The notes: generated from the sequence alone by a model not told the origin. 64,000 bases of DNA from Ignavibacteria bacterium (GCA_025612245.1 JAAXKQ010000009.1:62001-126000), one strand, 5' to 3'. Numbered from the stretch's first letter, positions 34,474 to 44,974 are shown. Numbers and translations: made by a program.

Positions 34474-35190
34474 ATGACAAAGCTTAAATATAAAAGACTG
34501 CTGTTAAAACTTAGCGGTGAATCGCTCATGGGAAAGAAAGGACACGGGATTGACCCGTCGGTTCTGGACTTCTTTTCTACTGAAATCAAGAAGGTGCACG
34601 AAATTGGCGTTCAGATAGGCATTGTTATTGGTGGCGGAAATATTTACCGCGGCTTAAGCGCAAGCGAGCAGGGAATCGACCGTGTAACAGGCGACCAGAT
34701 GGGTATGCTGGCCACGGTTATTAACTCCCTTGCACTGCAGAACGCTCTGGAGCATAAGGGGATTTATACAAGGCTCATGACAGCCATACACATGGAGCAG
34801 ATAGCCGAGCCATACATTAGAAGAAGAGCCATAAGGCACCTTGAAAAGGGCAGGGTGGTTATCTTCGGAGCAGGAACGGGTCATCCTTATTTCTCCACGG
34901 ACACGGCTGCAACCTTGAGGGCCGTTGAAATTGAGGCCGATGCGATACTGAAGGGCACAAGGGTAGACGGAATCTTTGACTCCGACCCCGAAAAGAACCC
35001 GGATGCCTCAAAGTTCGAAACAATCTCCTACCTGGATATATTAAAAGACAGGCTGAAAGTAATGGACCTTACGGCTATCAGTCTTTGCCAGGAAAATGAT
35101 CTCCCGCTAATAGTGTTTAATATGGATAAGCCTGATAATCTTCTTAAGATCGTAATGGGTGAATCTGTCGGCACAACAGTCGGTAATTGA
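34474..35190 (+). CDS. pyrH: Uridylate kinase
   Basis: PyrH phosphorylates UMP to UDP. The amino-acid-kinase fold is seen in [12 protein letters not shown] (9-20), [10 protein letters not shown], the [16 protein letters not shown] [15 protein letters not shown] and [13 protein letters not shown]. Length 238 is typical. GGAG lies 6 bases before ATG. It keeps the usual neighbours tsf and frr. Confidence 0.97.
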   Translation: MTKLKYKRLLLKLSGESLMGKKGHGIDPSVLDFFSTEIKKVHEIGVQIGIVIGGGNIYRGLSASEQGIDRVTGDQMGMLATVINSLALQNALEHKGIYTRLMTAIHMEQIAEPYIRRRAIRHLEKGRVVIFGAGTGHPYFSTDTAATLRAVEIEADAILKGTRVDGIFDSDPEKNPDASKFETISYLDILKDRLKVMDLTAISLCQENDLPLIVFNMDKPDNLLKIVMGESVGTTVGN

Positions 35191-35220
35191 TAAAATTCAT
35201 TAAAACAAATTGAGGAAACC

Positions 35221-35775
35221 ATGGACCAAACTATGAAAGATGCCAGGCAGAGGATGGATAAATCGATCGAGGCCTTCAGGGCTGAAATTGCAAAGATCCG
35301 TTCCGGTAAAGCGACTACGGCATTACTTGACGGAGTGAAGGTTGACTATTATGGCACTCTAACTCCATTAAGGCAGATGGCAAACGTATCGGTAATGGAT
35401 GCCCATACTTTGTCCATTACCCCCTGGGATAGGTCAGCAGTCCAGATAATTGAAAAGGCAATTATGACTGCGGACCTGGGACTTAATCCTTCAAGCGACG
35501 GTACAAATATAAGGGTCCCCATTCCCATACTTACTGAAGAAAGAAGAAAAGAGCTGATGAAGATAATTAAGAAGATGGGTGAAGATGCAAAGGTAGCAAT
35601 AAGGAACATCAGAAGGGATGCTAACGAACACCTGAAAAAGGAACAGAAAGAAAAGAAGATTTCGGAAGATGATTTGAAAAATATGGAATCGGAAATCCAG
35701 AAATTTACGAATGACCATACAAATATGATTGATGAGATCATCAAACATAAAGAAAAAGAGATAATGGAGATTTAG
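35221..35775 (+). CDS. frr: Ribosome recycling factor
   Basis: RRF splits post-termination ribosomes with EF-G. The 184-residue protein has the full family pattern: FRAEIAKIRSGKATTALLDG, ITPWDRSAVQIIEKAI, GLNPSSDGTNIRVPIP, LTEERRKEL, and a helical C-terminus. It follows pyrH by 30 bases with GAGGAAACC before ATG. Confidence 0.98.
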   Translation: MDQTMKDARQRMDKSIEAFRAEIAKIRSGKATTALLDGVKVDYYGTLTPLRQMANVSVMDAHTLSITPWDRSAVQIIEKAIMTADLGLNPSSDGTNIRVPIPILTEERRKELMKIIKKMGEDAKVAIRNIRRDANEHLKKEQKEKKISEDDLKNMESEIQKFTNDHTNMIDEIIKHKEKEIMEI

Positions 35776-35793
35776 AAACCATTTGTCTTCAGG

Positions 35794-35828
35794 AAAAGAG
35801 CCGCCCCCGCAAAAGGGCGGCTTTTTTA
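35794..35828 (+). terminator. Rho-independent terminator of the pyrH-frr unit
   Basis: An 8-bp GC-rich stem (35799-35806 with 35815-35822), extended by A/U pairing, runs into a T tract 20-50 bases after frr. Confidence 0.9.
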
Positions 35829-35934
35829 ATTTTAAAGCTATTTATCTTTTCATAAAACTATTGTAATTTCATATCAAGAGAATAAATAATTCAATTAAGA
35901 CGGTTTGTATTATTCAACTAAGAAGGAATGCATC

Positions 35935-38184
35935 ATGAAGATTAGAAAGGAGGAGGCCCTGGAGTATCACATCCAGGGGAGGCATGGAAAAATTGAAGTC
36001 GTACCGACAAAACCTTGCGTAACAGCAAGGGATCTTTCCCTGGCTTATACTCCGGGTGTGGCCGTGCCGTGTAAAGAAATTGAGCAGAATCCTGAAGACG
36101 TTTACAAGTATACAGCAAAGGGCAATCTGGTTGCGGTGGTTTCAAACGGAACGGCGGTTCTGGGGCTGGGAGACATAGGCCCAATGGCTGGCAAGCCCGT
36201 CATGGAAGGCAAAGGCGTCCTATTCAAAAGATTTGCTGACATTGACGTCTTCGACATTGAACTGAAGACAAAGGATCCAAAAGAGGTCATAAAGGCGGTC
36301 CAGCTTCTGGAGCCGACCTTCGGCGGGATCAACCTTGAAGACATTAAAGCTCCCGAATGTTTTGAGATTGAGGAGGAATTAAAAAAGACAATGAATATCC
36401 CTGTCTTCCATGACGATCAGCATGGAACAGCGATTATCTCTTGTGCTGCCTTGATAAATGCCGCCGAACTGGCGGGCAAAAAGCTTAATACTCTGCGCCT
36501 AGTCATCAACGGTGCAGGAGCAGCAGCAATTGCATGTGCAAACCTTTATGTCAGGGCGGGCGTAAAAAAAGAAAACATAATGATGTGCGACTCCAAGGGG
36601 GTTATCTCAAAGAGCAGAAAGGACCTGAATAAATACAAGGAACTCTATGCATCGGAAACCGACAGGAAAACTCTTGCCGATGCAATGCAGGGTGCAGACG
36701 TCTTTGTCGGGCTTTCTGTTGCGGGAGTGGTTACAAAGGATATGATCCGCTCTATGGCCAGCGACCCCATAGTGTTTGCAATGGCAAATCCTGATCCTGA
36801 AATTTCCTATGAAGACGCGGTAGATGCCAGAAAGGACATTATAATGGCTACAGGAAGGAGCGACTATCCGAACCAGGTAAACAATGTCCTAGGCTTTCCC
36901 TTTATTTTCCGCGGCGCCCTGGACGTCAAGGCAACTGCAATTACAGAAGAGATGAAGATGGCTGCGGTGAATGCCCTGGCGTGCCTGGCAAAGGAAAAGG
37001 TGCCCGACGTGGTAATTAAGGCCTATGGCGGGTTGGATTTTTCCTTCGGAAGGGAATATATAATTCCAAAGCCGTTTGACCCGAGAGTCCTCTGGAAGGT
37101 TGCACCCGCAGTAGCAAAAGCCGCAATTGAAAACGGGGTGGCCAGGGTAAAAATTGAAAACTGGCACCAGTACGAGGAAGAGCTGAAAGAACGCCTTGGA
37201 ATGTCAAGGGAAGTAATCCGTACGATGGTACAGAAAGCACAGAAGGCTCCCAAGTGCGTCGTTTACCCGGAAGGCGAGGAAGACAAGATCATCCGGGCTG
37301 CCTTAACCTCCATGGAATACGGCATTGCCACGCCGGTTCTGCTGGGGGATGAGGAGGTGATAAAAGGCAAGCTCCATGCTATGGGATACGGCCCGGATGG
37401 CATTACAATAATTGATCCGCTGAAAGCCAGGAGCTCTGAGACCTATGTCAATGCCTTCTATGAGGCGCGTGCGCGCAAGGGTGTCACCCTCAGGCAGGCT
37501 CAGACTCTTTTGAAGCAGCCCAATTATTTCGGGTCGATGATGGTTAAACTTGGGCATGCTGACGCCCTGATAAGCGGGCTTACCACCTCGTACCCGGAGA
37601 CAATAAGGCCTGCGCTTCAGTGCCTGGGCGTTAAGGAGGGCTTTAATGTTGCCTCAGGTCTTTATATTGTAATAGCAAAGAAAGATGTTTATTTCTTTGC
37701 AGATGCTACCGTGAATGTTAACCCGACGGCCGAGCAGCTGGCTGAAATTGCGATTTCTGCAGCCGATACGGTAAGGCGCTTTGACCTTGAACCCAGGGTA
37801 GCAATGCTTTCATTCAGCAATTTCGGCAGCGCTCCGATGCCCGAATCAATAAAGGTCAGAAACGCCGTTGAAATTGTAAAGAAAACCAGACCAGACATCA
37901 TGATAGACGGCGAAATGCAAGCCGATGCGGCGGTCGTTCCGCAGATGCGCGAGACCGACTATCCGTTTACCACGCTTAAAGGCAAGTCAAACATACTCGT
38001 CTTCCCGGATCTCAATTCGGGAAACATTGCCTACAAGCTGATGGCCAGAATCGGCAACGCAGACGTAATTGGACCTGTTCTTATGGGAATCAGCAAGCCT
38101 GTTCACGTTCTGCAAAGAGGAGCCTCGGTTGAAGACATAATCAACATGACGGCAATTGCAGTAGTTGATGCAGGACAGAAGTAA
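35935..38184 (+). CDS. maeB: NADP-dependent malic enzyme with C-terminal phosphotransacetylase-like domain
   Basis: The first ~430 residues are malic enzyme ([52 protein letters not shown]), which decarboxylates malate to pyruvate with NADP. The rest is a phosphotransacetylase-like domain ([40 protein letters not shown]), which in MaeB enzymes has a regulatory rather than catalytic role. The start at 35935 has AAGGA 7 bases upstream; a TTG at 35905 is unlikely. The gene is monocistronic between two terminators. Confidence 0.95.
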   Translation: MKIRKEEALEYHIQGRHGKIEVVPTKPCVTARDLSLAYTPGVAVPCKEIEQNPEDVYKYTAKGNLVAVVSNGTAVLGLGDIGPMAGKPVMEGKGVLFKRFADIDVFDIELKTKDPKEVIKAVQLLEPTFGGINLEDIKAPECFEIEEELKKTMNIPVFHDDQHGTAIISCAALINAAELAGKKLNTLRLVINGAGAAAIACANLYVRAGVKKENIMMCDSKGVISKSRKDLNKYKELYASETDRKTLADAMQGADVFVGLSVAGVVTKDMIRSMASDPIVFAMANPDPEISYEDAVDARKDIIMATGRSDYPNQVNNVLGFPFIFRGALDVKATAITEEMKMAAVNALACLAKEKVPDVVIKAYGGLDFSFGREYIIPKPFDPRVLWKVAPAVAKAAIENGVARVKIENWHQYEEELKERLGMSREVIRTMVQKAQKAPKCVVYPEGEEDKIIRAALTSMEYGIATPVLLGDEEVIKGKLHAMGYGPDGITIIDPLKARSSETYVNAFYEARARKGVTLRQAQTLLKQPNYFGSMMVKLGHADALISGLTTSYPETIRPALQCLGVKEGFNVASGLYIVIAKKDVYFFADATVNVNPTAEQLAEIAISAADTVRRFDLEPRVAMLSFSNFGSAPMPESIKVRNAVEIVKKTRPDIMIDGEMQADAAVVPQMRETDYPFTTLKGKSNILVFPDLNSGNIAYKLMARIGNADVIGPVLMGISKPVHVLQRGASVEDIINMTAIAVVDAGQK

Positions 38185-38191
38185 ACGTGAG

Positions 38192-38235
38192 TGCAAAGAC
38201 GGCTGTTTTTAGGCCGCCTTTGCATTTTATTTTTG
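38192..38235 (+). terminator. Rho-independent terminator of maeB
   Basis: A 12-bp stem with one mismatch (38192-38203 with 38213-38224) is followed by TTTTATTTTTG. Confidence 0.8.
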
Positions 38236-38436
38236 TTCAAGACGGCAAAAAAAACTCTTTTCTTTTGGAATTGTCCCCCTAAAAAAGTAACTTTATTGGG
38301 CTTACAGGGAGCTTCAGTTGCAGGCAAGCCGTTAGGGGCGCCTGGATATGTTTTGGAGCAAACCCAAAGCACCCGCATAAAAGCAGTACATGCACTAATT
38401 TTTTAATTTTATTTAGTACATTTTATTTAATAACTT

Positions 38437-39066
38437 GTGTTAAAGAGCATAATATTTTTCATAGCCAGCCTGGTCATCTTTTTTGCAGGATTAATATTAT
38501 ATGGGATGGTGCTGAACCTCAGAGAGGTGACGCTTTCGGAGGCTCTTGCAGAAAAGCATATGAGTTATATGACAAACGTCCATCTGCTCATAGACAGGCG
38601 CAACTATAAGCTGGATCTGTATTCCGATACCGTCCTGGTAAAATCCTACAGGGCAGTTTTCGGCAGAAACAACAATGGCCTGCGCAGGCCTTCGCTTGAG
38701 AGCCAGATTACTCCTGTTGGCAGTTACCAGATATGCGAGATTGACACTATTTCAGGATATCACAAGTTCTTAAGGCTGAATTTCCCGAACTACAAGGATA
38801 TCACAGAGGCCTATAAGGCCGGAATGATTACAGAAAGGGAATATGAAACATTCTATGACGAGCTTGAAGCGGGTGGGTGCGCAAAATCTGCCGGCAAAAA
38901 ATTCCCAAGAATTGGGATCCATGGTACCGGGAGGTTAAATTTTATCTTTAAGAATTTGCCATTTACATTTAACTGGACTAACGGCTCTGTTGCTGTAAGC
39001 AATGAAAATATTGACGAAATCTATTCTGTAATAAAACCCGGGACTGAAGTTGACATTAAAAATTAA
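38437..39066 (+). CDS. YkuD-type L,D-transpeptidase homologue lacking the catalytic Cys
   Basis: A single N-terminal membrane segment (about 4-24) anchors a YkuD-like domain: VHLLIDRRNYKLDLY, TPVGSYQI, IGIHGTG with H162, and NWTNGSVAVSNENIDEIY near the C-terminus. In active enzymes the last motif reads S/T-x-G-C; here residue 184 is Ser (codon 38986-38988). YkuD enzymes cross-link peptidoglycan or attach proteins to it. Loss of the Cys suggests an inactive binding protein or an altered nucleophile. The start is GTG without a clear ribosome-binding site. The lipoprotein gene downstream overlaps it by 17 bases. Confidence 0.8.
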   Translation: MLKSIIFFIASLVIFFAGLILYGMVLNLREVTLSEALAEKHMSYMTNVHLLIDRRNYKLDLYSDTVLVKSYRAVFGRNNNGLRRPSLESQITPVGSYQICEIDTISGYHKFLRLNFPNYKDITEAYKAGMITEREYETFYDELEAGGCAKSAGKKFPRIGIHGTGRLNFIFKNLPFTFNWTNGSVAVSNENIDEIYSVIKPGTEVDIKN

Positions 39067-39703
39067 ATTATCGCTAAAAGTAGCATCTTTTTTATTCCTT
39101 TCAATAATTCTTGCCTCGTGCGAGAAAAAAGAGACCCCAAAGCCACAGGTTCCTGTTGTTTCAGCCGACTCGGCTAAGAAACTGGATAGGAAATTTGCCC
39201 GGGAAAGAGTAGGGCAGATATTGGGCACAAAGGTCAGCTTCTTTGAGGAAGGGAAGTTCCAGGAAGATTCCACCGCGGGTGTGGCTGCAGGTACCGAAAA
39301 GAATGACAAGACCAGCTGGGGAATCAGATTCTACTATTTCAAGAAAGCAAATAACGACTTAAATAAATCTTATGAAACCCCCTTATTAAAAGGGTCATTT
39401 TCTGAAAGTCTGGTTAAAAAAATAAAGCTTTCATCGGCAGACTACGAGATGCTTTATTACGATTCACAGGCCTATTTCATGGGAAGCGGTGGAGGCGAAA
39501 TCTTCTCTTATATCGTGGATTTCAACAAAAACCAGGTTTACTATGCTCACTTTTTTACGGTGGAGAAACACCCTACTTCACTTTATTTGTCGCCTAATAC
39601 GGACGTTAAAGAAATTAGAAATTTCTTCATCAGGCACTTCCAAAAGGATTATCCCGACCTGAAGATAGTCAATAAGGATTATAACCTGGAAGATATATTT
39701 TAA
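39050..39703 (+). CDS. Lipoprotein, function unknown
   Basis: A TTG start inside the end of the previous gene gives a signal peptide with lipobox ILASC (Cys 24) and a ~190-residue mature part rich in Tyr, Phe and Lys. I do not recognise a family. There is no other start before the lipobox, which supports the TTG. It overlaps the YkuD homologue by 17 bases and precedes the BamA-like gene by 34 bases, so the three genes are probably one transcript. Confidence 0.75.
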   Translation: MTLKIKLSLKVASFLFLSIILASCEKKETPKPQVPVVSADSAKKLDRKFARERVGQILGTKVSFFEEGKFQEDSTAGVAAGTEKNDKTSWGIRFYYFKKANNDLNKSYETPLLKGSFSESLVKKIKLSSADYEMLYYDSQAYFMGSGGGEIFSYIVDFNKNQVYYAHFFTVEKHPTSLYLSPNTDVKEIRNFFIRHFQKDYPDLKIVNKDYNLEDIF

Positions 39704-39737
39704 GGAATAAAACAGAATTTTCAGAAACTGACATAAT

Positions 39738-41897
39738 ATGACCAGATACAAGATTTTGCTGCTTGCAATAGTCATTGCCGTTTCAGGCAACAACTTCCTG
39801 TTTGCACAGCAGGGCAGGGGCGAAGAGAACATTGAGCAATATGAGCTTGTCAGCATTGAATTCCACGGAAACCAATCAATTCCAGGTTCGGTCCTTGAAA
39901 CCATAATTTCTTCAAAGTCCACCCCGAACTGGTTTTATAAGCTTCTGCACAAGGTATCGGGCAGCCTGGGCCTTCCGCCCCAGTATTTTGACTCTCTTAA
40001 GATACCCGAGGACATGAAGGCGCTTGAGAAATACTACAGGGATAACGGTTTCTTTAAGGCCAGGTTCTCAAACGAGTACAACATAGACAAGGATAAAAAA
40101 GAAGCCACACTGATCTATTCCATCATAGAGGGTCCGGAGTTTAAGATCAGGAAATTTGGCTACCAGGGCCTTGATTCACTGCCGGTGGAATTCAGGCAGA
40201 AGATTGCAAGCGATTACTGGGTGGATACCACAAAACCATTCTCTAGGGGACTTGTTGAACAGGAGACAAAGCCAGTAATAAGTTTTCTCAGGGATAATGG
40301 CTACATGCAGGCAGACGTCAATAAGCCAGAAGTATTTGTCTATACCGATTCCAATTTCGTGGATATCAGGGTGGGCCTTACATCGGGCCGCCGCTACAAG
40401 GTAAATGCCCTTGAGGTTGAAAAAAAAGGCCCGGGCAAGGAATACGTGGAAGATACGCTCATTAAGAAGATCGTCAGCATTACACCCGGAGATTACTACA
40501 GTGCTGAGGAAAAGCAGAGGGCACAGGTAAGGCTTTACCGTACTAATCTTTTTTCCTCTGTGCTCATAAGCGGATTTGTTCCCGATACGAATAAAAGCCT
40601 CGTTAACCTGAATATAACGGGTGACATAACGAAAATGAACGATCTTTCACCTGAAATTATTATTAATAACCAGGAAAGCGCCTTTAACGTAGGTCTTGGC
40701 ACTACCTATACAAGGAAGAATTTCCTTGGCAATGCTCGTACATTTACACTCGGGGGCAGCTTTGCCGTGCAGGATGTGTTTAACGTCAATTACAGCAAAA
40801 TATTCGGCTTTGTGACATCAATACGCGATACGTCGATTTTAGGGTACGTTGACCTCCGCGCATCCGTTGAGCAGCCTTTCCTTTTTGACCGTAAGATCTC
40901 GAGCAAGCTTGAAGGTTACTTTACCATCAACAAGCAGAAACAGTACAGGTCGCTCATCTACGGAACCAAGATCAGCCTTGATTTTGAACTTCCCAGAAAT
41001 GTTTACATAAATTCGCTGGTTACCTATTACCAGGCTGAAAGGACAATAGATAATCTTCTGGAAGACTATGTAAGGACCGTAATAAGGAACAATGCCGCTT
41101 CCACTGACGTTCCTTTAACTCCGGCAGAAGAGGATTCAATTGTCAGCAACCTGCGCAGCTCCAGAAACATTACCTCTATTATAGGAGCCGATATAGGGGC
41201 GAACAAGACGAACGACATTATGTTCCCAACCAAGGGATACAATTTATCCCTGACCCTTGAGGAAGGAAATCTCCTTCCATCAATTTTCAAAAGACTGGGT
41301 GCAGATTACATTAACGTCAGGTCGCAGTTTTACCGCCTGCAGACCACGGTTTCTTATTTCCCTAATGTCTATAATTCGCCTGTAGACGCGTTTGGCATTA
41401 AATTCAGGCTGGGTTACCTTCAGACTTATCAGGGAACGAAAAATGACGTTCCATTAAACAGGTTCTTTTCGGCAGGAGGATCCAACTCAGTGCGCGGCTG
41501 GCGAGCAAGGCAACTGATACCAAAGGCTGCAAACATCCCCATACTTACCGCAGCGGATTTTCAAAACCTGTTTTTGCGCAACATTCCCCTTGGCGGCACT
41601 TTTCTCATGGAAGGCTCCTTTGAAACGAGGAACCGCATCATAGGCAGCCTCGGCAGCGCGGCCTTTATTGACTATGGTAACACATTTACAGGTTATAACA
41701 GCTTCAGCTTTAATCAGCTTGCAGTAGCCGTAGGCCTGGGCCTGAGGTATTACTCTTCCTTTGCCCCAATAAGGGTGGACATAGGCCTTAAGGCATACGA
41801 CCCCTATGAGAGGAAGGCTTTTATGAACCTTTACCGGAACCAGCACTTTTTCCAGAATTACATAGAAATCCACTTCGGAATCGGGGAGGCTTTCTAG
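39738..41897 (+). CDS. BamA/TamA-like outer-membrane protein (Omp85 family)
   Basis: The 719-residue protein has a signal peptide (end near LFAQQ), POTRA repeats over about residues 37-300 (YELVSIEFHGNQSIP, FKIRKFGYQGLDSLP, YKVNALEVEKKGP) and a C-terminal surface-antigen barrel. The barrel carries the lid-loop motif SVRGWRARQL near residue 585, the VRGW form of VRGF/Y. Omp85 proteins insert or export outer-membrane proteins. It is shorter than a canonical five-POTRA BamA, and no skp/ompH or lpx genes follow, so it may be a paralogue and not the essential BamA. Confidence 0.88.
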   Translation: MTRYKILLLAIVIAVSGNNFLFAQQGRGEENIEQYELVSIEFHGNQSIPGSVLETIISSKSTPNWFYKLLHKVSGSLGLPPQYFDSLKIPEDMKALEKYYRDNGFFKARFSNEYNIDKDKKEATLIYSIIEGPEFKIRKFGYQGLDSLPVEFRQKIASDYWVDTTKPFSRGLVEQETKPVISFLRDNGYMQADVNKPEVFVYTDSNFVDIRVGLTSGRRYKVNALEVEKKGPGKEYVEDTLIKKIVSITPGDYYSAEEKQRAQVRLYRTNLFSSVLISGFVPDTNKSLVNLNITGDITKMNDLSPEIIINNQESAFNVGLGTTYTRKNFLGNARTFTLGGSFAVQDVFNVNYSKIFGFVTSIRDTSILGYVDLRASVEQPFLFDRKISSKLEGYFTINKQKQYRSLIYGTKISLDFELPRNVYINSLVTYYQAERTIDNLLEDYVRTVIRNNAASTDVPLTPAEEDSIVSNLRSSRNITSIIGADIGANKTNDIMFPTKGYNLSLTLEEGNLLPSIFKRLGADYINVRSQFYRLQTTVSYFPNVYNSPVDAFGIKFRLGYLQTYQGTKNDVPLNRFFSAGGSNSVRGWRARQLIPKAANIPILTAADFQNLFLRNIPLGGTFLMEGSFETRNRIIGSLGSAAFIDYGNTFTGYNSFSFNQLAVAVGLGLRYYSSFAPIRVDIGLKAYDPYERKAFMNLYRNQHFFQNYIEIHFGIGEAF

Positions 41898-41940
41898 GCC
41901 CGAAAACGGGGGCTTAATTGCGTTCGGGGCTATTTATAAG

Positions 41941-41971
41941 TTGTTAAACTTAGGAATTTTAACTAATTTAT
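41941..41971 (+). promoter_or_regulatory. Candidate promoter of the yicC-gmk-rpoZ operon
   Basis: TTG at 41941-41943 and TAATTTAT at 41964-41971 are 20 bases apart, a partial fit to TTG/TAnnTTTG, about 25 bases before the yicC start. Confidence 0.3.
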
Positions 41972-41996
41972 TGAACTAAATTTTTAGGATTTTTCG

Positions 41997-42872
41997 ATGA
42001 TTTCCAGTATGACCGGGTTTGGCAAAGGTACAGCCCAGAATAATCATGTTAACGTAGAAGCCGAAATAAAGAGCGTCAACAGCAGGTACCTCGAGGTATC
42101 CTTAAAGCTGCCGAAAAACCTGCAGAGCAAGGAATACGAGATAAGGGAGCTCATAAGGAGCAGGATAAAAAGGGGGAAAATTATACTGAACGTTCAGGTA
42201 AAGAAAAACGGTCTGGTAAATGAAAAACCCTCGCTCGATAAAGAAGGTGTTGAGTATGCGGTTAAATTCCTGAAGGAGCTGAAAAAGACCGCAAAGCTGA
42301 AGGATAAGATTACGCTTGAACAGCTTCTGACGTTTCAGGACCTTTTTTCATCCGATATGAGCGATGAGCTGGAAAGTGAATTCCAGCTGGTCCGTGAGGC
42401 CATTGAAGCCTCAATTGGTGAGCTTCTGACGATGAGAAACAAGGAAGGCGAGGAACTGTCAAAAGACCTTGCAATGCGCATAAATAACATACAGCAGACT
42501 GTATCGATCATTGAAGAGCTTAGCAAGAACAGCGCTCAGGAAAATTTTGAGAAAATGAAGGAAAGGGCCAGGCAGCTTCTTGGAGACATTTCCGCATACA
42601 CAGACAGGCTGGAAATGGAGCTCGCAATTCTGGTGGATAAAGCCGACATTACGGAAGAATGCGTAAGGCTGAGAAGTCATGCAAAGTTTTTCCTGGAAAG
42701 CTTGAAGCAGAGCGCCGAGGTTGGCCGCAAGCTTAATTTCCTCTGCCAGGAAATTAACCGTGAAGCCAACACGATAGGCAGCAAAACACTTTCTACGGAA
42801 ATATCTCACTACACGGTTTATATAAAGGAAGAACTCGAAAGGATCCGCGAGCAAATTCAAAATATTGAGTAA
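41997..42872 (+). CDS. yicC: YicC/YloC-family endoribonuclease
   Basis: The family is known for RNA-degrading activity in E. coli and Bacillus. The N-terminal SSMTGFGKG and EIKSVNSRYLEVSLKLP, and the C-terminal DUF1732 part with CQEINREANTIGSK, are diagnostic. Length 291 is normal. AGGA lies 8 bases before ATG. It stands directly before gmk and rpoZ, the common bacterial order. Confidence 0.93.
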   Translation: MISSMTGFGKGTAQNNHVNVEAEIKSVNSRYLEVSLKLPKNLQSKEYEIRELIRSRIKRGKIILNVQVKKNGLVNEKPSLDKEGVEYAVKFLKELKKTAKLKDKITLEQLLTFQDLFSSDMSDELESEFQLVREAIEASIGELLTMRNKEGEELSKDLAMRINNIQQTVSIIEELSKNSAQENFEKMKERARQLLGDISAYTDRLEMELAILVDKADITEECVRLRSHAKFFLESLKQSAEVGRKLNFLCQEINREANTIGSKTLSTEISHYTVYIKEELERIREQIQNIE

Positions 42873-42890
42873 TTCAAAACCGAGTGCTAA

Positions 42891-43472
42891 TTGACTGATA
42901 ACAAAGGATGTATTATTGTAGTTTCCGCTCCGAGTGGAGCCGGAAAGACCACGATTGTTAAAAATGTACTGAAATCTTTCCCTGAGATAATCTTTTCAAT
43001 TTCTGCCACAACCAGAAAGAAAAGAGAAAGTGAAACAAATGGCGTTGAGTATTTTTTTATTTCAGAGGAAGAATTTCTTCAGAAAATACGCGATGACGAG
43101 TTTATAGAGTGGGAAAAGTTCTACGATTACTATTATGGCTCGTTAAAAAGCTTTGTTAATGAGAACGTTGAGAAGGGAAACTGTGTTCTGTTTGAAGTAG
43201 ACGTTAAAGGCGCCCTCAACATAAAAAAGATTTATCCCGGGGCGGCTATGATTTATATTATGCCTCCAAGCCTTGAGGAGCTGAAAAAACGCCTTAGCAA
43301 CAGAATGACTGAAACGAAAGAGGATTTAAAGAAGAGGCTGGACAGGGCCGAGATGGAACTGGGCCTTAAAGATGAGTTTGACTATATTGTAATTAACGAT
43401 GAACTGGAAACGGCAATTTCTGAAGTAAAAGAGATAATAAAGAACAAAATAAATAAAGAGGAGAAAATCTGA
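42891..43472 (+). CDS. gmk: Guanylate kinase
   Basis: Gmk phosphorylates GMP to GDP. The P-loop SAPSGAGKTT (12-21), SATTRKKRESETNGVEYFF and the DVKGALNI motif are clear. The start is TTG 42891 because no other start precedes the P-loop at a proper distance. The stop overlaps the rpoZ start by one base. Confidence 0.95.
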   Translation: MTDNKGCIIVVSAPSGAGKTTIVKNVLKSFPEIIFSISATTRKKRESETNGVEYFFISEEEFLQKIRDDEFIEWEKFYDYYYGSLKSFVNENVEKGNCVLFEVDVKGALNIKKIYPGAAMIYIMPPSLEELKKRLSNRMTETKEDLKKRLDRAEMELGLKDEFDYIVINDELETAISEVKEIIKNKINKEEKI

Positions 43473-43762
43473 TGGGAATACAGCCTATTGATTTGCGCAA
43501 ACTTGACGAAAAAACGGCAAATACTTATGAAGCCGTAATTGTTGCGGCAAAAGAAGGTAGAAGAGTTAACGAAGAAACCAGACTGGAATACAACTCCCTG
43601 GTTAATACAATACCCTCAAAAGGTATTGATGACGACAGTGAAGACATTGAAAACCCCGATCAGCTGAAGATTTCTCTGGAATTTGAAAAAAGACCCAAAC
43701 CGCATCTTCAGGCTCTTAATGAACTGCTGAAGGGAAAAATTGAATACCGCTATAAATCCTGA
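43472..43762 (+). CDS. rpoZ: RNA polymerase omega-like subunit
   Basis: This 96-residue protein has the omega core KTANTYEAVIVAAKEGRRVNEE (in part) and follows gmk as in most bacteria. Omega stabilises the beta' subunit. The acidic middle and the C-terminal KIEYRYKS are as in Bacteroidota members. GAGGAG lies close before ATG, which overlaps the gmk stop. Confidence 0.88.
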   Translation: MGIQPIDLRKLDEKTANTYEAVIVAAKEGRRVNEETRLEYNSLVNTIPSKGIDDDSEDIENPDQLKISLEFEKRPKPHLQALNELLKGKIEYRYKS

Positions 43763-43767
43763 CAAAA

Positions 43768-44970
43768 ATGGACAGTTTTTTTTCGGGTAAAAAAATCATT
43801 CTGGGCGTTACGGGCGGGATTGCAGCTTACAAATCCTGCCTCTTAGCCCGACTTTTAGTTAAGCTTGGAGCGGAAGTAAGAGTTATCATGACTCCTTCCG
43901 CTCTTGAGTTTGTAACCCCCCTTACATTTTCCACGCTTACCGGCAACGAGGTAATTGTAAACATTTTTCCGGAGACACAGAAAAACGGCGTAAGCCTTAA
44001 GACCTGGCACATTGAATATGCGCTCTGGGCCGACCTGATGATAATTGCTCCTCTTACGGTAAATTCGCTTGCTAAAATTGTGCATGGATTTGCCGATAAT
44101 GCTCTTACGACGGTCGTTGCTGCCTTAAGATGCCCCCTGGTTGCGGCTCCTGCGGCGGATGTGGACATGTACAACAATAAAGTTACGCAGGAGAACCTGA
44201 AAATCTTGAAGGCCATGGCCTACATTGTGGAGCCTGAAGAAGGCTTCCTTGCAAGCGGGCTTAGCGGACTTGGGAGAATGGCCGAGCCGGAGAAGATACT
44301 GGAGGCTTCGGAGCTGGTTTTAGCTGGATTTTCTAAGGACCTTGAAGGGAAAAATATTCTTGTAACGGCTGGGCCAACATATGAGGACATTGATCCCGTG
44401 AGGTTTATTGGCAACCGTTCTTCGGGGAAAATGGGCTTCCAGATTGCAAAAGCTGCCAGCCTGAGGGGCGCCAGGGTGACACTCGTTTCGGGGCCAACGG
44501 CAGAGACGGCTTACCCCGGAATAAAGCAGCTCAAGGTAAGAAGCGCCGCTGAGATGAAGAAAGCAGTCGATAAGAACCTCAGCGAAAGCGACATCCTTGT
44601 CATGGCTGCCGCTGTTGCCGACTACCGTCCGGAGAGTGTGGCGGCAAAAAAGATTAAAAAAGAAGAAAACATAAAATCGATAGAGCTTACAAAGACAGAG
44701 GACATTCTGGGCTCTATTGAAAAGGGTGATAAAAAGATCGTTGGCTTTGCGCTTGAAACCGACAACGAATTCGGCAATGCAAAAGACAAGTTGACGAGAA
44801 AAAAACTGGATATGATAGTGCTGAATTCCTTAAAGGATAAAAGCGCTGGTTTTGAGTTCGATACGAACAAGGTTACAATTATCACCAAAGAAGGCAAAAT
44901 AAAAGAATACCCTCTCATGAGTAAATTCTTAACAGCTAATTATATCCTTTCAGAAATAAGCGAACTTTAG
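43768..44970 (+). CDS. coaBC: Bifunctional phosphopantothenoylcysteine decarboxylase/phosphopantothenate-cysteine ligase
   Basis: CoaBC makes 4'-phosphopantetheine for coenzyme A. The N-terminal flavoprotein half has [30 protein letters not shown] and [11 protein letters not shown]. The ligase half starts about 190 with [17 protein letters not shown] and [12 protein letters not shown]. In the motif that usually reads ACGxxGxGRM the Cys is Ser163 ([10 protein letters not shown]), as discussed in the findings. It begins 6 bases after rpoZ with no clear ribosome-binding site. Confidence 0.95.
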   Translation: MDSFFSGKKIILGVTGGIAAYKSCLLARLLVKLGAEVRVIMTPSALEFVTPLTFSTLTGNEVIVNIFPETQKNGVSLKTWHIEYALWADLMIIAPLTVNSLAKIVHGFADNALTTVVAALRCPLVAAPAADVDMYNNKVTQENLKILKAMAYIVEPEEGFLASGLSGLGRMAEPEKILEASELVLAGFSKDLEGKNILVTAGPTYEDIDPVRFIGNRSSGKMGFQIAKAASLRGARVTLVSGPTAETAYPGIKQLKVRSAAEMKKAVDKNLSESDILVMAAAVADYRPESVAAKKIKKEENIKSIELTKTEDILGSIEKGDKKIVGFALETDNEFGNAKDKLTRKKLDMIVLNSLKDKSAGFEFDTNKVTIITKEGKIKEYPLMSKFLTANYILSEISEL

Positions 44971-44974
44971 TAAA

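Noticed and set aside
38236..38436. Possible small RNA or short gene between maeB and the YkuD homologue
   Set aside because: No ribosome-binding site, no conserved structure recognised, and the short frame here begins inside the maeB terminator.
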